From NCBI GenBank assembly GCA_007026445.1, contig VDMD01000021.1, forward strand, positions 248,001 to 312,000: 64,000 nt of DNA, in the 5' to 3' direction. Source of the DNA: Schizophyllum amplum (Eukaryota > Basidiomycota > Agaricomycetes > Agaricales > Schizophyllaceae). The notes under the pieces are model-generated. The model was not told the DNA's origin. It saw nothing but the letters and a program-made list of their open reading frames with translations, and did not search any database. Every line of letters begins with the position of its first letter. Position 1 is the first letter of the stretch. Shown in pieces: positions 33,585-44,314 of the stretch. Both the position numbers and the translations under genes were made by a program.

Positions 33585-35525
33585 GATCAACGTCTACAGT
33601 GTGTCCAACAGTTGTTGTCCTGTACGTCTATGTCGTGATGTGATGTGCTATGCATGCGCCGCCGTGGAAGGGCAGGCTGAGGGCGGTGTGGTTGGCGCTG
33701 GACGTCGAGCTCGTCGTAGCGTAAGGCAAGTTCGGGAACGCCAAGAATGTGGCCAAGAATGTCGATTTTGATGGAATTTCGTCACCGTCCGCAGCCCCTA
33801 TCCCCCCATGCACCGCTTCTTATATCCCGCGATAAGGTCAGCCCCGCTCACCAACCCCGGACATATTGACCCCAGCCACCTGCTCATTCTGCGCTCTCGC
33901 GAATCTGGAAGACCACTGGCGTGGCTCGAACAGGCTTGCTTTGGCGACTTCGACGAGCTCATGAAATCGATCATGAAGTGCCGCATGTTACGGCGCCGCC
34001 TTGCTGTCGACTAAATGGTTTCCCCTCTAGCGCCCGATCGCCCTGCGGCTCTTCTTCCGGCGGAAAACATCGAGTCGAAAGTTGACACCTCGGCTACACG
34101 CCCGCCTGACTCAGCACCGCCTCCATTGCAACTCGAACCTCAACGCACAAACAAGCCATGATCTGTAGCCCTTAGTTCCGTGCTCGTGTGAGCCCGCGGT
34201 GAGCCATGGCTTCGCGCGCGTATGACATCTACAAGTTGCGAGTCGACTGGGCGACATTGGCTGTGTGCAATTCCCGGGTCGCATGTCCCACCGGAAGATT
34301 CTGCTCTCGGTGGCCGCTGCCTGCTTCCTTCCTATCGACTCCATGTCGCTTGACTTGGCGCGCCACTGTCCTCGCACGGTCATCATGGGTCTCTACGGCC
34401 TTCATTCACGTGCGTCTCTCCAACGCCGATGCCAATTCGGACCTTGCTCAATGCTTGTCTCTTCGACTTCTTTGGGAGCCTTCCCCCATTCGTTGCACGA
34501 GGTGGCCAAAAATGAAGCTCAAAATCATGGCAGGCGGTACCACACCTACCTACGCATACCACTTCATGTTCTTTCGCCTTTATAGACCCCTCGACACCTT
34601 CCTTCCTCAGCGCTTCAGCGGAAATGCAATGTCAGTCGGCAAGGAATTCGAACCATTGCCAACCTCGCTTCCAAACCCATCCCATCCCATTGCCTTCCTT
34701 CCGCCCTGCCAAGGAAGGGGATGCCTATCTTCGGAGCAACGTTCGTTTATACTCATGTTGTGTTGTGAAACGCTTCTGCGAAATACACGAGAATACACGC
34801 TGCCTTAGAAAGCTCAGAAACCGACCTCCCCGTCGCCTGCCTGTGCGAATATGGACATGAGAGGTAAACTCTCCGCTCCGCTACTTGCCGCCATCTAGCC
34901 GCCATCCAAATGCTCCGGCGAGCCTCGAGCGTAGTCGAGAGGCGCGCTTGACTTTGAGGTGCATTTTTTATGCGATAGGTCGTTCCCGAGCCAGGCCTTT
35001 CAGTGTTCACATGCACATTCGTGCACATCGACCGAAAACGAACATGTCGTCAGGTCATGTGAGCGCGAAAAGAATCCGGCCCGGTGATCGGCGTTTGCGC
35101 CGCTGAGCGCTGAGCGCTCGCCTCAGGCTCGGCCCTCACGCAGTACTTACGCGCATACCTGCCTCGATCGTCGACGAAATCTTATTGTGTCCAGGAGCCG
35201 ATCAATTCTACTGCATCTCTTCTGGAACGGAACAGGAAGAACTACCGTTGCCGTCTTGCTATAGCATCTCCGTCTTATTGTCTATCGTCCGGCACATAGG
35301 CAGAGTTCCCTCGAGACGCATGTTGCCCCGGAGCTGGAAGACATGTCTATTGTCTTTCGCGGACGCGGGATTCCCAAGTTCTGAACTCATGGAGCTCATA
35401 AAGGGCGACAAACGCGGTAGGATGGACGCCATATCCATCCTTCGCTGCGCTGGTCGCATCTACCCTGCATTATTTTCTCGTCTCGCACTATCATCTCAGA
35501 ACAGAGCGGCACGCCATCTGAAGAC
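33585..35525. other. Intergenic, coding-like fragments but no gene assembled
   Basis: About 1.9 kb between Nha1 and the right-arm F-box gene, both reading outward. Fragments that look protein-like on the plus strand include AKNVAKNVDFDGISSPSAAP (33750..33810), ACFGDFDELMKSIMK (33935..33980) and a short ATG-to-stop frame at 34015..34161. I could not join them with convincing splice sites or name a family. It should contain the Nha1 and F-box promoters. Confidence 0.4.
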
Positions 35526-37591
35526 ATGAGCGGCTCATATCATTACCCGCGTGGCACTCACGGCTGGGCCGCTTCCTCGTTAGGACACGGGAATCACCGT
35601 TCGCCGTACTACGCTCCAACTGTGCGTTGACGCTTATGGTGGTAATTATTTCGAAAGGGCTGACCTTCATTAGAATCTGAATTGCTCGCTGTCGAATTGC
35701 AACGCCTCACATACGCGCCATGTAATCTCTTCGGCTGGGCCCAATGCCAATCGGTCCCCACAAATCGTACGTATCTACACGACAAGGAAATACATATCTC
35801 ATCGACTATGTAGACATATCCATCGGAGAGCCCGGCTAGCCTCTCTTACACATCCCCCCCGTCGAACTGGCGTACCGTTGCTCCATCTGAACATGAAAAT
35901 CCGCCGTTTCCGTCCCCCCTCTGTCCAACGAGGTCACCCTCTCAAGTTAGTCGCGGTGCTTCTGGACACGTCAACCACTTGCCACTTTTGCGGCAGCTCT
36001 CAAGTGTACCAGCTAACCCAAGATACGTCGACGATCGCTCTCAGGTATGTCCCTCCTCACACATCCTCACTGGTAGCTAATAATCATCCTCCGCCAGAAT
36101 CACTATGCCCCACCCCCAAGACTAGACGTGTCTAATCGGGCTTCCTCTCAAAAGCCGAGCGCTCAGGATCTGCAGCGGGCGCTGTTCCTGCCGCCGTTCT
36201 CGCCACCGCCTACGCATTGGAAGGCCCTCATACCGGTCGATCCCGCATATTCGCCAAACGACATATACGTCCCGCTCATCAATCGACTTCCTGTCGAACT
36301 CATGTCTCTCATATTCACGCGCTGCATGGATGACGAAAGGAGAGAGCTCTTCCGGGCAGGCCTCAGATCACGCTCTAGCCCGCTCGTCATATCGAGTATA
36401 TGCAGCCGTTGGAGAGGAGTTGCCCTGGATCTTCCAGTGCTTTGGCAGTACTTCGCCTTGGCGCCCTGCGCTGGACATGGCTTCCATTACAGGATCGCGC
36501 TTCTGTTCATCGAGCGTTCGAAGGGTCAAGGACTACATGTGCACTACACGGAGGACCCATTCGACGAAGTACCTCTGGAGTGCTGCCCGTGCGCCCTCGA
36601 TCTCATTCTCGAGAACATTGGACAGGTCAAAACTCTCGAGCTTCAGGAGATCTCGCGAGCGACTGCTGCCCGCATTTCCCAGACACACTACAGCGCAGCT
36701 ACATTGATGCAGCGATTCTCTCTCGTCATGTGTGAAGACACAATGGCGGCCGAGCTCGTCACCCCCATATCCCGACTATATTCCTCTGCCAATCTTCGGG
36801 AGCTTCGATGGATCTCGCCCACCTTCCCGGTGAACATACCGTGGTCGCAGATGGTCGTTCTGCACCTCGTAGATTGCATAACCGATTGCGACTTATTCAT
36901 GCACATTCTCATGAGCGCCCCGCTTCTCGAGGAACTGGACGTACACATGGAAGTCATATCTCCAACGGCGACGCCACACCAGCCCATTCGTCACTTCTCC
37001 ATGAGGGACTTCTCGATCGAAGGTGTCGGGCCCCAAGACAGGCTTTTGCGCCTCCTGCACTTCCCCAATCTTACCCGTCTGTCTCTACGGCCCCTGTCAT
37101 CTCTTTCTCTGGAAACGTGCGGCAGGTTTGGGTGGCCATTCAACGATCCGACAGTGTTCTGCAAGTTCATCGGTCGCCTGACCATGAAGTTGAAGAGCAT
37201 TCGCTTGCTATACGGCGATACCCTGGACGAGGCTACTCTGTTGCACATCATCGGTCTCCCGCAGATGTCTGACTTGCGGCGCCTGCACGTCACATCTAGA
37301 AAGATCCTCGCGAGAGATGCTTTCTTTGCCAACCTTCAACCAGGATGGGCAGCGCGAGATGGCCCGCTGTTGCCACACCTCGAGGAACTCGCCATGCGCT
37401 ACTGCGTAACGTCCGACGGTTCTATATCGCGTATGCTGCAATCTCGTCGCCAACACTCCTATCCTTTGCGCAGCGTCTCGCTTGGTTATCCACTAGATGA
37501 CTCTAGCTCGCATCGCACGGATCGCGCGGCATTCGAAAGGCTGGAAAGGCAGGGCATGTCGATATCATGGCACCCATCTACGCATAGGTGA
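35526..37591 (+). CDS. F-box/LRR-type protein, right copy
   Basis: Exons 35526..35621, 35674..35766, 35814..36044 and 36098..37591 (96, 93, 231 and 1494 nt, all phase 0) give 637 residues. The first exons encode a disordered Ser/Pro/Tyr/His-rich N-terminus (MSGSYHYPRGTHGW); exon 4 holds the F-box (VPLINRLPVELMSLIFTRCM ... WRGVALDLPVLWQ) and LRR-like C-terminal strands (FPNLTRLSLRPL, LPQMSDLRRLHV). It is the mirror-image paralogue of 3528..5599, with identical intron positions and about the same length. Intron 3 (36045..36097) has a textbook GTATGT donor, GCTAAT branch and CCAG end. It converges on the LRR-like gene with a 95-base gap. It likely acts as an SCF substrate receptor; the target is unknown. 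Confidence 0.85.
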
Positions 37592-37686
37592 CTGTAATTC
37601 ATCAAGAACTGTACGACCTGGAAACGTGTGTAGTTATATACGGAACTGTAAAAAAGAGTACAACGGATACTACTTATGCTTCTGTG

Positions 37687-38943
37687 TCAATGGGAGAGCG
37701 CATCGGAGTCCGTGACAATGACAGTCCAATTACGGCCATGAAGGCGTGCAGACAAGTCGGCCTGCAACGAGGACATCCGTGCACTGTATGCTGGATGGTT
37801 GGGCCTAATGACGACTTTGCCTCCGTCGCGGATAACCTCAGTCGTTCTGAACAGGTTGATAAATGCAGGCTTATCGGCCGCAAACTTTCTGCCACAGCCA
37901 GCGCTGTAGTACACCTTGAGATGTTGAAGCTTCTCAATCATGAGCATATCCAGTAAATTCACAATGGGCGTCTCCGTATCGCGGATGGTCAGGGATTGCA
38001 GTTGGTGGACATCAATCATATGCCAATTGCGAGAATTGTCGTCCGGTAACACGCGCCAAAACTTGATCTTCCTCAAGCGCGGGGCGCTGAGCAGAATGAC
38101 GAAGCACTCGTATAAATCGACGGGCATCATCACGTTGATCTTCTCCTTGCCGAACCCCGCCCACTGCGTATCGGGCAGCGGCGCACGCTCCGAGCCCGTA
38201 TGAGAGTTTGGAAGCATGTCGCGAGTGTATATGTTCAACGTGGTAGTGGTTTTTGTGACGCACTGCGGGAGCTGCGCCGTATCGACGGAGGTGGCCAGGA
38301 CTGTCTGCGTTGGCTGTGTGAGTGCGGGAAGCTCGGCAGGTGCATCGGTCGCTTGATGCGTAGAAGCAGTCCAGATCGGAGGCACAGTCAAATGAGGCGC
38401 AGGTTCCGCGCCATATGCTGGACCAGTTGCCGCGACGCCTTGATGAGAATACGGAGGCTGCTGTGCATTCGTCTGTTCTGCTCTCGAGGGCGTTTGCCAC
38501 GAGCCAGCGGAGGGAGCAGTACCCGCTGCGGTCGTTTCAAGTGGTGGCGCCGGAGTGGGAGCTTGCCTAGGAAGAGGATACGTCCGATGCGTACCGTCAG
38601 GATTCACGAAACCATGAATTGCCTCAAATGCCGCGTGAGATGGAATACGATTTGGAGGCGTAGTCTCAGAAGGTGGTGCAGCGTAAGAGGGTGGTATCGT
38701 ATAGGTGGGTGGTGCATGATGAGGGACGTCCCGTCGAGGTGATTCGTCGGGAAAATGGATAGTTTGAAATGGGGAGAGATGAGACGGATGGAGGTTGGCG
38801 GCGGGGTCGTCACGGTAGAACGTAGCAGTCTCCGGGCGGCCGACGAATCTGACGTCCCTCGTTGTGTATGGAGGGTAGTCGTACAATGCAGGGGCAGCAG
38901 CTTGTGCGCCGGATGCATGCCATCCCTGCCAGTTGTGCCACAT
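37687..38943 (-). CDS. LRR-like protein lacking an F-box, right copy
   Basis: A single open frame of 418 residues starting MWHNWQGWHASGAQ. The first 220 residues are Pro/Thr/Ala-rich and disordered (YTIPPSYAAPPSETTPPN). The C-terminal half resembles the LRR-like tail of Agaricomycete F-box proteins (INVMMPVDLYECFVILLSAP, LRKIKFWRV, LQSLTIRDTETPIVNLLDML, KLQHLKVYY), but no F-box is present. Its N-terminus resembles that of the adjacent F-box protein in style, so it may be a truncated member of the same family (inference). Upstream, 38967..39163 reads as protein-like (DTLRHERPTVRDICLNSLEI) without an ATG and may be an extra 5' exon. The left-arm copy is frame-disrupted. Confidence 0.65.
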   Translation of the reverse strand: MWHNWQGWHASGAQAAAPALYDYPPYTTRDVRFVGRPETATFYRDDPAANLHPSHLSPFQTIHFPDESPRRDVPHHAPPTYTIPPSYAAPPSETTPPNRIPSHAAFEAIHGFVNPDGTHRTYPLPRQAPTPAPPLETTAAGTAPSAGSWQTPSRAEQTNAQQPPYSHQGVAATGPAYGAEPAPHLTVPPIWTASTHQATDAPAELPALTQPTQTVLATSVDTAQLPQCVTKTTTTLNIYTRDMLPNSHTGSERAPLPDTQWAGFGKEKINVMMPVDLYECFVILLSAPRLRKIKFWRVLPDDNSRNWHMIDVHQLQSLTIRDTETPIVNLLDMLMIEKLQHLKVYYSAGCGRKFAADKPAFINLFRTTEVIRDGGKVVIRPNHPAYSARMSSLQADLSARLHGRNWTVIVTDSDALSH

Positions 38944-39633
38944 ATTGTGAGGGGGAACGTCGTGAGTCGGTCAGGAGCTCGTGAGGAGCAAGGTCGTCCT
39001 GTGGCTGAAGCAGAACGTCAGAAATTTCAAGACTGTTGAGACATATGTCGCGCACTGTCGGGCGTTCGTGGCGCAGCGTGTCCAGCACGTCGCGGGTTGT
39101 ATTTGGCCGGCTCGTGTCGTAAGGCGACGTACTATCTGTCGAGTGCCGTTGTGCTATAGGCACAGGTAATAATCGTCAAGCTCGTGAGCTCGAAGAGCAG
39201 GAAGCCGTAGCGAGGGGGGATGCCAATGAGACCGCCATACGATGCGCTCGTGTTTAAGTATTTTCTGCCAAGTATCATGATACCGCCAGTCACACCATTG
39301 AGTAAGGTATATGTGGCCTTTTGAGTCCACATTTGGCGAACATGGAGAGAACAAGGACGACGCGCGTCGGTCATTGAGCTGGATTGGGATGAAGGAGGAA
39401 CGGAAGTAAATTGGAAGCAAACGCTGTCGCATCATTCCGGTATTCCGGTACTGACGATCTTTCCCACGCTTGTTTGCCTCAATATACGCAAGCGAGCGAC
39501 TGAGGCACTGGGTACTAGGAAGTCGGCCTGGCGGTTGGGATGCGTAGGGCGTCCCATCGGAGGAGACAGGGTCGACACAGGGTGTATTGACTTGGTAAGT
39601 ACATGACCTGCGCCTATCCCCCGCCCAGCTCAT
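38944..39633. other. Upstream region of the LRR-like gene, shared with the left arm up to about 39424
   Basis: Contains the promoter of the right-copy LRR-like gene and the duplication edge near 39424. The stretch 39180..39300 is almost identical in the left arm. No separate gene was recognised; the 3' flank of the AA14 gene is at 39634. Confidence 0.5.
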
Positions 39634-41509
39634 TTAAAATATCAAACCAGGCGCGAAGTGCGTCGCAGCCATGAGCTTCATGACGCCTAGGAACCCGCCG
39701 AAGCCCTTGAAGGTGGGCCGTGTGTCGAACATGTCCGTTTGTGCGCCTGCGATATGCTGAGCATGAGCAACTCGAAAGTATGGCAAGGAAGAAGAAAATG
39801 GAGAGCGTCAACCACGAGTGAAGGAGGACGAAACATGTACAAGAGCAGATGATAGCGCAGAGAAGAAAGAGAGGGCAGAGAGAAAGATGCGCGCGTAGAC
39901 GTAGGAAATATATCACGCACCATTCCTGAACCCCATCCTTGCATTATACCCGGGGAACTGCAACAGGGCGGTGTGCTTGTTCGCCCACTCGTTCTCCGGC
40001 ACCGTGTTGCCCGACTTCTGCTGCCACGACAAGAACTTCTTTGCGCCCTTGACGCAGCGCGGGTTCTTGCGGAGCGCGGACTCGGAGGCCGCCTGAGATG
40101 GTGGTGAGTATACAATTAGTTGATATGGATACGAGTGCTTCATATGCGCCCAAAGACGATGCAACACAAGACGTGCAATCTGACTCAGTACTAATGGAGG
40201 GGAATCGCACCTTGTCGTCTGTACAATATAATGGGCTCTGTGGCGCCGCTAGCGGCAAGTGGCCCGGCTCGCCAGTGACACGACAGCGGAACCCGAGCAT
40301 GTACATATTGGGTTGACCACACCTACAAACGGGGATGTTTGGGTTGAAGGTGCAGTGCCGGGTAGGGTTGGCTCACCCTTCAGCTATCTAAGAATCCGCG
40401 TATCAACGTCAAAGGGAAGGATCGATGAGCTTCGTAAAGTACGCACCCATCCCCACTACGGTTGAGAATCAGTATAGAGCGGGTCACGGATTGTGGCGGG
40501 AACTTACAGCACATATACACCCTTCCTCTGGACATGCCGGGAGGTTCGGAACCTCGTAGGTTGCTAACCGACGCCATGGGGTGCTGCAAACAAGTCAGCC
40601 AAAGGGAGCGACAAGCGCACGACGGTAATATACTTGTATAAGACGGTGAAGACGACGAGGTTGTCCGTGTTCACTTTCGACAGCTCTGACTGCGTTGGAT
40701 GAGCATGGGCCGAATTATTATAGAACGCGCAAAGACCTCATAAGAGATGGCAAATGCGGTCCCAGCCGCCATGCTCTCTGTCGTAGGGTCGGTGAGGGAT
40801 GGTAACACGGTGTGAGCTGCGACGAACCATTCTGTGCATGTACTGGAGGGAGCATAAGCGTACTGAAGATGATTGGCGACAGGCCACGTACTATTAGGGA
40901 CCTTGATGCACTCTCCCTCGCCGTCTAGCCCGTCTAGGTGGTCCTTCCCGTCGATGTACACGCCAGCCATGCCGCCATCGTAGGATAGCGAAGTAAACGC
41001 GCGATCGGTCGCGTGCTCTATGGTAAAGTGGCCGTTGGCGGGCCTAAAGTTATGTGCATCAGATGACGGTGGGAGGAAAAGTGTAGGGACAAGACTTGCA
41101 GGTCTAGGAAGTCGCCTTCTGCAGGAGGGAACTCGTCGCACTGATCGGAGTTCAACTACAAGCGCGTCAAGGTCAGGGAAGAGCACACACCTTGTTGATA
41201 TGATGGAACCACCAGTCCTCGTACATTAGCTGCGGGAATTGAGAGTGCTTAGCGTGGCTTTCCTGCATGGAATCTGCCTAACGCACGTTGTACAATGGCG
41301 TACCCGGTTCACGATTATTGGGGTTGTCCACGCCAGGTGTCGTGCCATTCAAGCACCACATGCCTGTTCTTTTTCCTCAGTCTCGATGTATCGTCGTATC
41401 CTTGGTAGTGCTCACTCTTATGCCAAGCAGCGACATGCGCTGTCGCTGGACGAACGAGCAGGAACAGAATAGAAGCCAGCATAGTCAGTGTACGAAGTGG
41501 TGAATCCAT
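39634..41509 (-). CDS. Secreted AA14 lytic polysaccharide monooxygenase, 14 exons
   Basis: Exons: 41416..41509, 41287..41363, 41191..41229, 41100..41140, 40892..41043, 40828..40842 (15 nt), 40737..40777, 40634..40689, 40508..40583, 40447..40455 (9 nt), 40377..40387 (11 nt), 40211..40322, 39921..40092, 39634..39746; 335 residues, every junction in phase. A 24-residue signal peptide ends ...RPATA, leaving His25 (HVAAWHK) as the N-terminal copper-brace histidine. AA14 blocks follow: [68 protein letters not shown] (His136, likely second brace His), [60 protein letters not shown]14 enzymes are copper monooxygenases, first reported to attack xylan on cellulose. Intron 4 is GC-AG (donor GCAAGT at 41099). 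Reading through 40778..40891 keeps an open frame but destroys the family match. It is divergent from the exonuclease gene. Confidence 0.9.
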
Positions 41510-41680
41510 GTTATCAATCTAGATATGTGAGAGATATCAGGAGTGCATAGGATGGGATGAGCACGAAGGGCGCTTGAGGGGGAACTGTCGTGGCGGGGAG
41601 CAAGCCTGCGGACTAGTAAACGGAAAAGCGGTCCGGCAACCGATAGCGGAGGCGATCTCGCACACGTGATTTATAGACTC
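41510..41680. promoter_or_regulatory. Compact bidirectional promoter, AA14 LPMO (-) / exonuclease (+)
   Basis: Only 171 bases lie between the two divergent start codons (41509 and 41681). The regulatory link is inferred from spacing alone; no specific operator was identified. Confidence 0.45.
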
Positions 41681-44044
41681 ATGTTCCGCCCTCGACGCAT
41701 ACTCTCACCTCCCGCGCGTCGTCTGCTCTATTCTACGTGTATTTCGGCCGGACAAACCAACATGGCACATCTTTTAGAACTTTTGGACGCTCAGAACAAC
41801 AATTTCTCTGGCGAGGGCAGCACGCCCCACGTCTCGAGCAGCTCTAATAACTCGACGGACATTGAGATCGTTGAAGCTGGCACGAAGGTCACGACGTGCG
41901 TGTGCCATCCCATTCACTGCTGCCTCTGCTGATTGTGACGTCAACATGCTAGGGCCAGCGCTGGTCCGCTCGCAAACAGCACCTCGACCATCAACAATAG
42001 ATCTCCCAATGGCACGAAACGCAAGCGCGCACCGTCCGCCACGGACAAAACAAGCACGCGATCTTCCTCTTCCGTCCCAGCCACTCCCACTTCCATGCCT
42101 CCTGGGACTCCCCGAATATACTCCTACAAAGACTATGACCCAGCGCCGCGCGTGATGTACTGCACCGACCCAGCGGAGGCGGATCGGCTGGTGGAACAGC
42201 TCTCAGGGTGTGTGTGCTACTCGTCCTGGATGTCTTCATGTGCTCAAACCTCACTTAGGCCTGTCGGCTTCGACATGGAATGGAAGTTCTACTTCGCGCG
42301 ACGCACCGCCGTGCACAAGCCTGTGGCGGTGATCCAGGTCGCAGATGAGAAGATGATCTTGGTCGTTCAGATATCTGCCATGAAGAGTGCGTGCGCTTTC
42401 TACAGTGTTTCTTCTTGTACTAATGTTTCTATAGTGGTCCCTCCCAAGCTCAAGGTGCGCTTTCTGGCGCCGCACCTACCCGTGCCCCGTTCTGACGATT
42501 TTTGAAGGCATTGACCGAGTCGGCGGACATCCCCAAGATGGGCGCGAACATCCACAGTACGTTCGTCAACACGCGACCCGTATAATACATTCATCCAATG
42601 GTCTGTCCAGACGACGGCAAGAAGCTCTACCAAGATTACGGCGTGCTGGCTCGCAACCTTGTCGAGCTCGGCGCCTTCGCCAAGGTTGCAGACCCTGCTT
42701 GTTCTGCGACATTCGGCAACAGGAAAATTGTGGCGTTAGCTAGAGTGCGTGTATACTTCACCTACGGGCCCTTTAACAACACTGACCGAGCCTTAAAGAT
42801 TGTCGAGCACTATTGCGACGGTAAGACCCTGGACAAAGGTCCAGTGCGGTCGAGCGACTGGGAGAGACCACTTACTGCCCAGCAGGTTGATTGTGAGTAT
42901 ACGAATCCATTGCTCGCAGCGACCATACCGCTACTTCCTTGTAATTGCATCCTTCCGGCGGACTGAACCTTCATCTCAGATGCCGCCAACGATGCCTACT
43001 GCGCAATTATGGCGTACAAGAGAATGCAACAGATCGCCAAACAAAACGAAGTCGTCTTCGACGGCAAAGAGTACTACTATACTCAGAATGTCAGCAGCGT
43101 CTTCGATAGGCGGCCGACAGTGGCGCTCGTCGAGGAACCGACTTTCACACTTGCAACTCGGCCGGATGTGTCGCCTGCCACTCGGCCAATCACGTTACCT
43201 ACTCCTGTATCGCGAACCGCATCTATGGCGTCTACGTCCAGCACGTCTTCCGACACGACAACGGTATGGCCGCCGCCACCCTTGTCCGCGACACCATCTG
43301 CATCATCCGTCTATTCTTCCGTGTCGGAGCTTGTCTACGAGACGTCAATATCCGAGTCCACCGCTGCTGGAGCGGCGGCAGGCTCAAATACGGAACCTCC
43401 GTCTGCATCATCTATTTACACTCCTCTTGTGTCACATCTCGAAGACGACGAGCCACCCTACGAGCCCCCTATCCGGATCATGCCACAACAGCGTTCGAAA
43501 TCTTCACGATCGTTCCAGCGTACCACCTCGCAGCAGTCTGTACCGCCGTCATCGACGGCGCGGCCGGCTGCATCGACGGCACGGCCGCCTAATTCCACTG
43601 GCGAGCCGCAGCATACATCCACCGAGCCCTCGTACGCACCGCCCATCCGCGTCCTTCCCCCATCCAAGACAACGTTCAACAAACCCCTCGTGCCGGGCAT
43701 GATCTACACGTCCGAGATGGCGAAGATGGGCATGCAGAAGCAGCACCTGCGCGCGTATCGGTTCTGGCATATCGAGGGCAAGACCATGGAGCAGATGTGC
43801 CGCGACCTGAGCACGCGCGGGCCGACTGACCCGTTGAAGGCGGGGACGGTGATGTGAGTGTTGGCGCTGTCTTTACTTGAAGAAGGTTCTGATAGTTTCC
43901 CTTAGTTCGTACGTCGTCGGCGCTCTGCAGAAGGACAACAGCCTGCCGTTCGATAGGGAGCGATTGCACAATCTTGTCCGTAGCGATGCAGGCTCGTGGC
44001 AACGACATCACGACTTTATGGAGGAGGTTGCAAAGAGAGCCTAG
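41681..44044 (+). CDS. WRN-like 3'-5' exonuclease with C-terminal helical/HTH tail
   Basis: Exons 41681..41895, 41953..42207, 42259..42386, 42435..42454, 42508..42556, 42611..42744, 42799..42892, 42980..43853 and 43906..44044 give 635 residues. The DEDDy nuclease motifs are complete: VGFDMEWK (Asp162, Glu164), NIHNDGKKLYQDYG (Asp224), DYAANDAYC (Tyr299, Asp303). The ATG at 41681 opens with MFRPRRILSPPARRLLYST, an Arg-rich, acid-free leader that resembles a mitochondrial presequence; a second in-frame ATG (41762, MAHLLELLDAQ) would drop it. Residues about 330-500 are Ser/Thr/Pro-rich and disordered. The tail (YRFWHIEGKTMEQMCRDL ... VISYVVGALQ) resembles the helix-turn-helix repeat at the end of RecQ/WRN-type proteins. 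No helicase domain is present. Role in DNA end processing is inferred. Confidence 0.85.
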
Positions 44045-44314
44045 TGTGAGGGCGAGGAGTGTTCGTCTCAAGAGTTTATCTAGTTTGATTTATCGCTACG
44101 TTATCTTTGGCCACATATTCTTGCCTATATAACAGGGTATCCAGTGACGGAATATACCCCTTGTGACACGTGGATGTCGTCCTTGCCATCGCATGGTAGT
44201 AGTCTGACTGTGCCATGTCAATTCGAGATCTTCCGATTGCTTCCCATATGCAAGCTTAAAGTAGATATGCAATCGTCAGATTCTGATATTCAGTACAGTC
44301 TTTGACAAGTTTTG

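Larger units (their letters stand above)
35526..39424. repeat. Right arm of the inverted segmental duplication
   Basis: Reverse-complement match of 1689..5599, carrying the same convergent F-box/LRR-like gene pair. The arms are separated by 29.9 kb that includes at least seven unrelated genes. In this arm both genes have open frames. Confidence 0.85.

Noticed and set aside
38967..39163. Protein-like frame upstream of the right LRR-like gene as a confirmed first exon
   Set aside because: It has no ATG start, no phase-compatible splice was found, and the left-arm equivalent has indels; left as a possibility only.
40737..41043. Uninterrupted reading of AA14 exon 5
   Set aside because: The frame is open, but residues between PN and ESMAAG do not fit the family, whereas the microexon splice restores it fully.
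42800..43702. 300-codon plus-strand frame inside the exonuclease gene
   Set aside because: It is a shifted frame of the Ser/Thr/Pro-rich exon; it crosses two well-supported introns and lacks motifs.
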